The position numbers were made by a program, and so were the translations under genes. Shown piece after piece: positions 63,651-64,000 of a stretch of 64,000 nucleotides of DNA. Below the pieces are notes generated by a model that was not told the DNA's origin, ran no database searches, and saw only the letters and a program-made list of their open reading frames with translations. The stretch is from the NCBI RefSeq assembly GCF_000350085.1, contig NZ_CAUM01000023.1, forward strand, positions 1 to 64,000. The letters run 5' to 3'. Every line of letters begins with the position of its first letter. The stretch's first letter is position 1. The stretch comes from Mesorhizobium metallidurans STM 2683 (lineage in GTDB: Bacteria > Pseudomonadota > Alphaproteobacteria > Rhizobiales > Rhizobiaceae).

Positions 63651-63700
63651 GCATGTCGTTATCGCAAAACCGCTACGCACTTTTGCGCGACATGCCTTAG
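63651..63700. repeat. 50-bp rhizobial repeat module between dnaJ and pmtA
   Basis: It starts GCATGTCGTTATCGCAAAAC and ends in GCGCGACATGCCTTAG. It differs from 37117-37166 at only three positions (G/A and a CC/TA-type change) and is itself an inverted repeat (GCATGTCG...CGACATGC). Confidence 0.8.
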
Positions 63701-63789
63701 CGTCATCAACACCTTATGCGGGCATTCGCCTTGCCTTGGACTGCTTAACTGCTAAGTAGCGTCCCGGGGGAGCGTTCAGGAGAACTCGC

Positions 63790-64000
63790 ATGGCACGTGG
63801 TCCCGGATTGCGAAAAGCGCTGGCGGAAAAGTTCGACGACGAACTGAAATTCTTCAAGGGCTGGATCGACAAACCGAAGACGGTCGGTTCGATCGTGCCG
63901 ACCAGTTCCATCACGGCGCGCAAGATGGCCTCGATCGTCAATCCGAAATCGGGCCTGCCGGTGCTCGAAGTCGGGCCAGGCACCGGCGTCATCACCCGCG
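63790..64000 (+). CDS. pmtA: Phospholipid N-methyltransferase, partial (5' end)
   Basis: The first 70 codons are in the window. The protein begins MARGPGLRKALAEKFDDELKF, followed by KTVGSIVPTSSITARKMAS and the SAM-binding motif I VLEVGPGTGVITR. These match the Sinorhizobium/Mesorhizobium PmtA type, which methylates phosphatidylethanolamine to phosphatidylcholine. The position right after dnaJ is also the rhizobial arrangement. The ATG at 63790 follows AGGAG at seven bases. The C-terminal two thirds are outside the window. Confidence 0.85.
   Translation, partial: MARGPGLRKALAEKFDDELKFFKGWIDKPKTVGSIVPTSSITARKMASIVNPKSGLPVLEVGPGTGVITR

Overview
The window reads as chromosomal DNA of an alphaproteobacterium in the Rhizobiales, most likely Mesorhizobium or a close relative. 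This rests on the dnaK-dnaJ-pmtA gene order at the right end, the GC-rich codon use, the rhizobial palindromic intergenic repeats, and the density of ABC sugar importers and short-chain dehydrogenases. I see no rRNA, tRNA, CRISPR array, insertion sequence or prophage. Almost all genes belong to small-molecule catabolism. No database search was run: family names come from motifs read in the translated frames, and substrates are mostly inferred from context.

Layout. 0-9 kb: a hydantoinase-A-type gene, ferredoxin-NADP reductase (fpr), deoxyribose-phosphate aldolase (deoC) with a two-domain ALDH16-like aldehyde dehydrogenase, and an SDR/FAH-hydrolase pair like the late steps of L-fucose oxidation. 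9-19.6 kb: a divergent amino-sugar locus. murQ leads a CUT1 ABC importer operon on the minus strand, and nagK-gntR-nagB(II)-nagA runs on the plus strand. 19.5-27.4 kb: a PRISE-type reductase, then a sugar operon with a TIM-barrel isomerase, SDRs and a CUT2 importer whose ATPase has a degenerate second half. 27.4-28 kb: a ParDE toxin-antitoxin pair. 28-34.8 kb, minus strand: a 2-oxoacid/acetoin-type dehydrogenase (E1alpha, E1beta, E2, no E3) followed by an M24-fold enzyme, a CobW-family GTPase and a beta-hydroxyacid dehydrogenase.

35.3-49.7 kb: a cytoplasmic fusion of a winged helix with a solute-binding-protein domain, a two-permease CUT2 importer, and a long run of oxidoreductases (three SDRs, two zinc-type alcohol dehydrogenases lacking the structural-zinc cysteines, a Gfo/Idh/MocA enzyme, an ABM-domain protein, a cupin, an Old Yellow Enzyme). 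49.7-52.7 kb: malonyl-CoA synthetase and decarboxylase (matB, matA). 52.8-59.2 kb: an apparent ring-cleavage cluster with an SDR, a GntR regulator, a Gfo/Idh/MocA enzyme, a frameshifted YciI gene, an FAH hydrolase, an intradiol dioxygenase and an amidohydrolase. 59.2-64 kb: housekeeping genes rpe, dnaK, dnaJ and the start of pmtA.

The strongest leads are the winged-helix/SBP fusion regulator, and a 15-bp palindromic motif (consensus TTMTCATWTTGARMA) at six intergenic sites. Those sites lie before both CUT2 importers, the dehydrogenase complex, the PRISE/isomerase pair and the Old Yellow Enzyme, which suggests one regulon spanning 20-49 kb. Separate paired-repeat operators are visible for the amino-sugar locus and for the ring-cleavage cluster.
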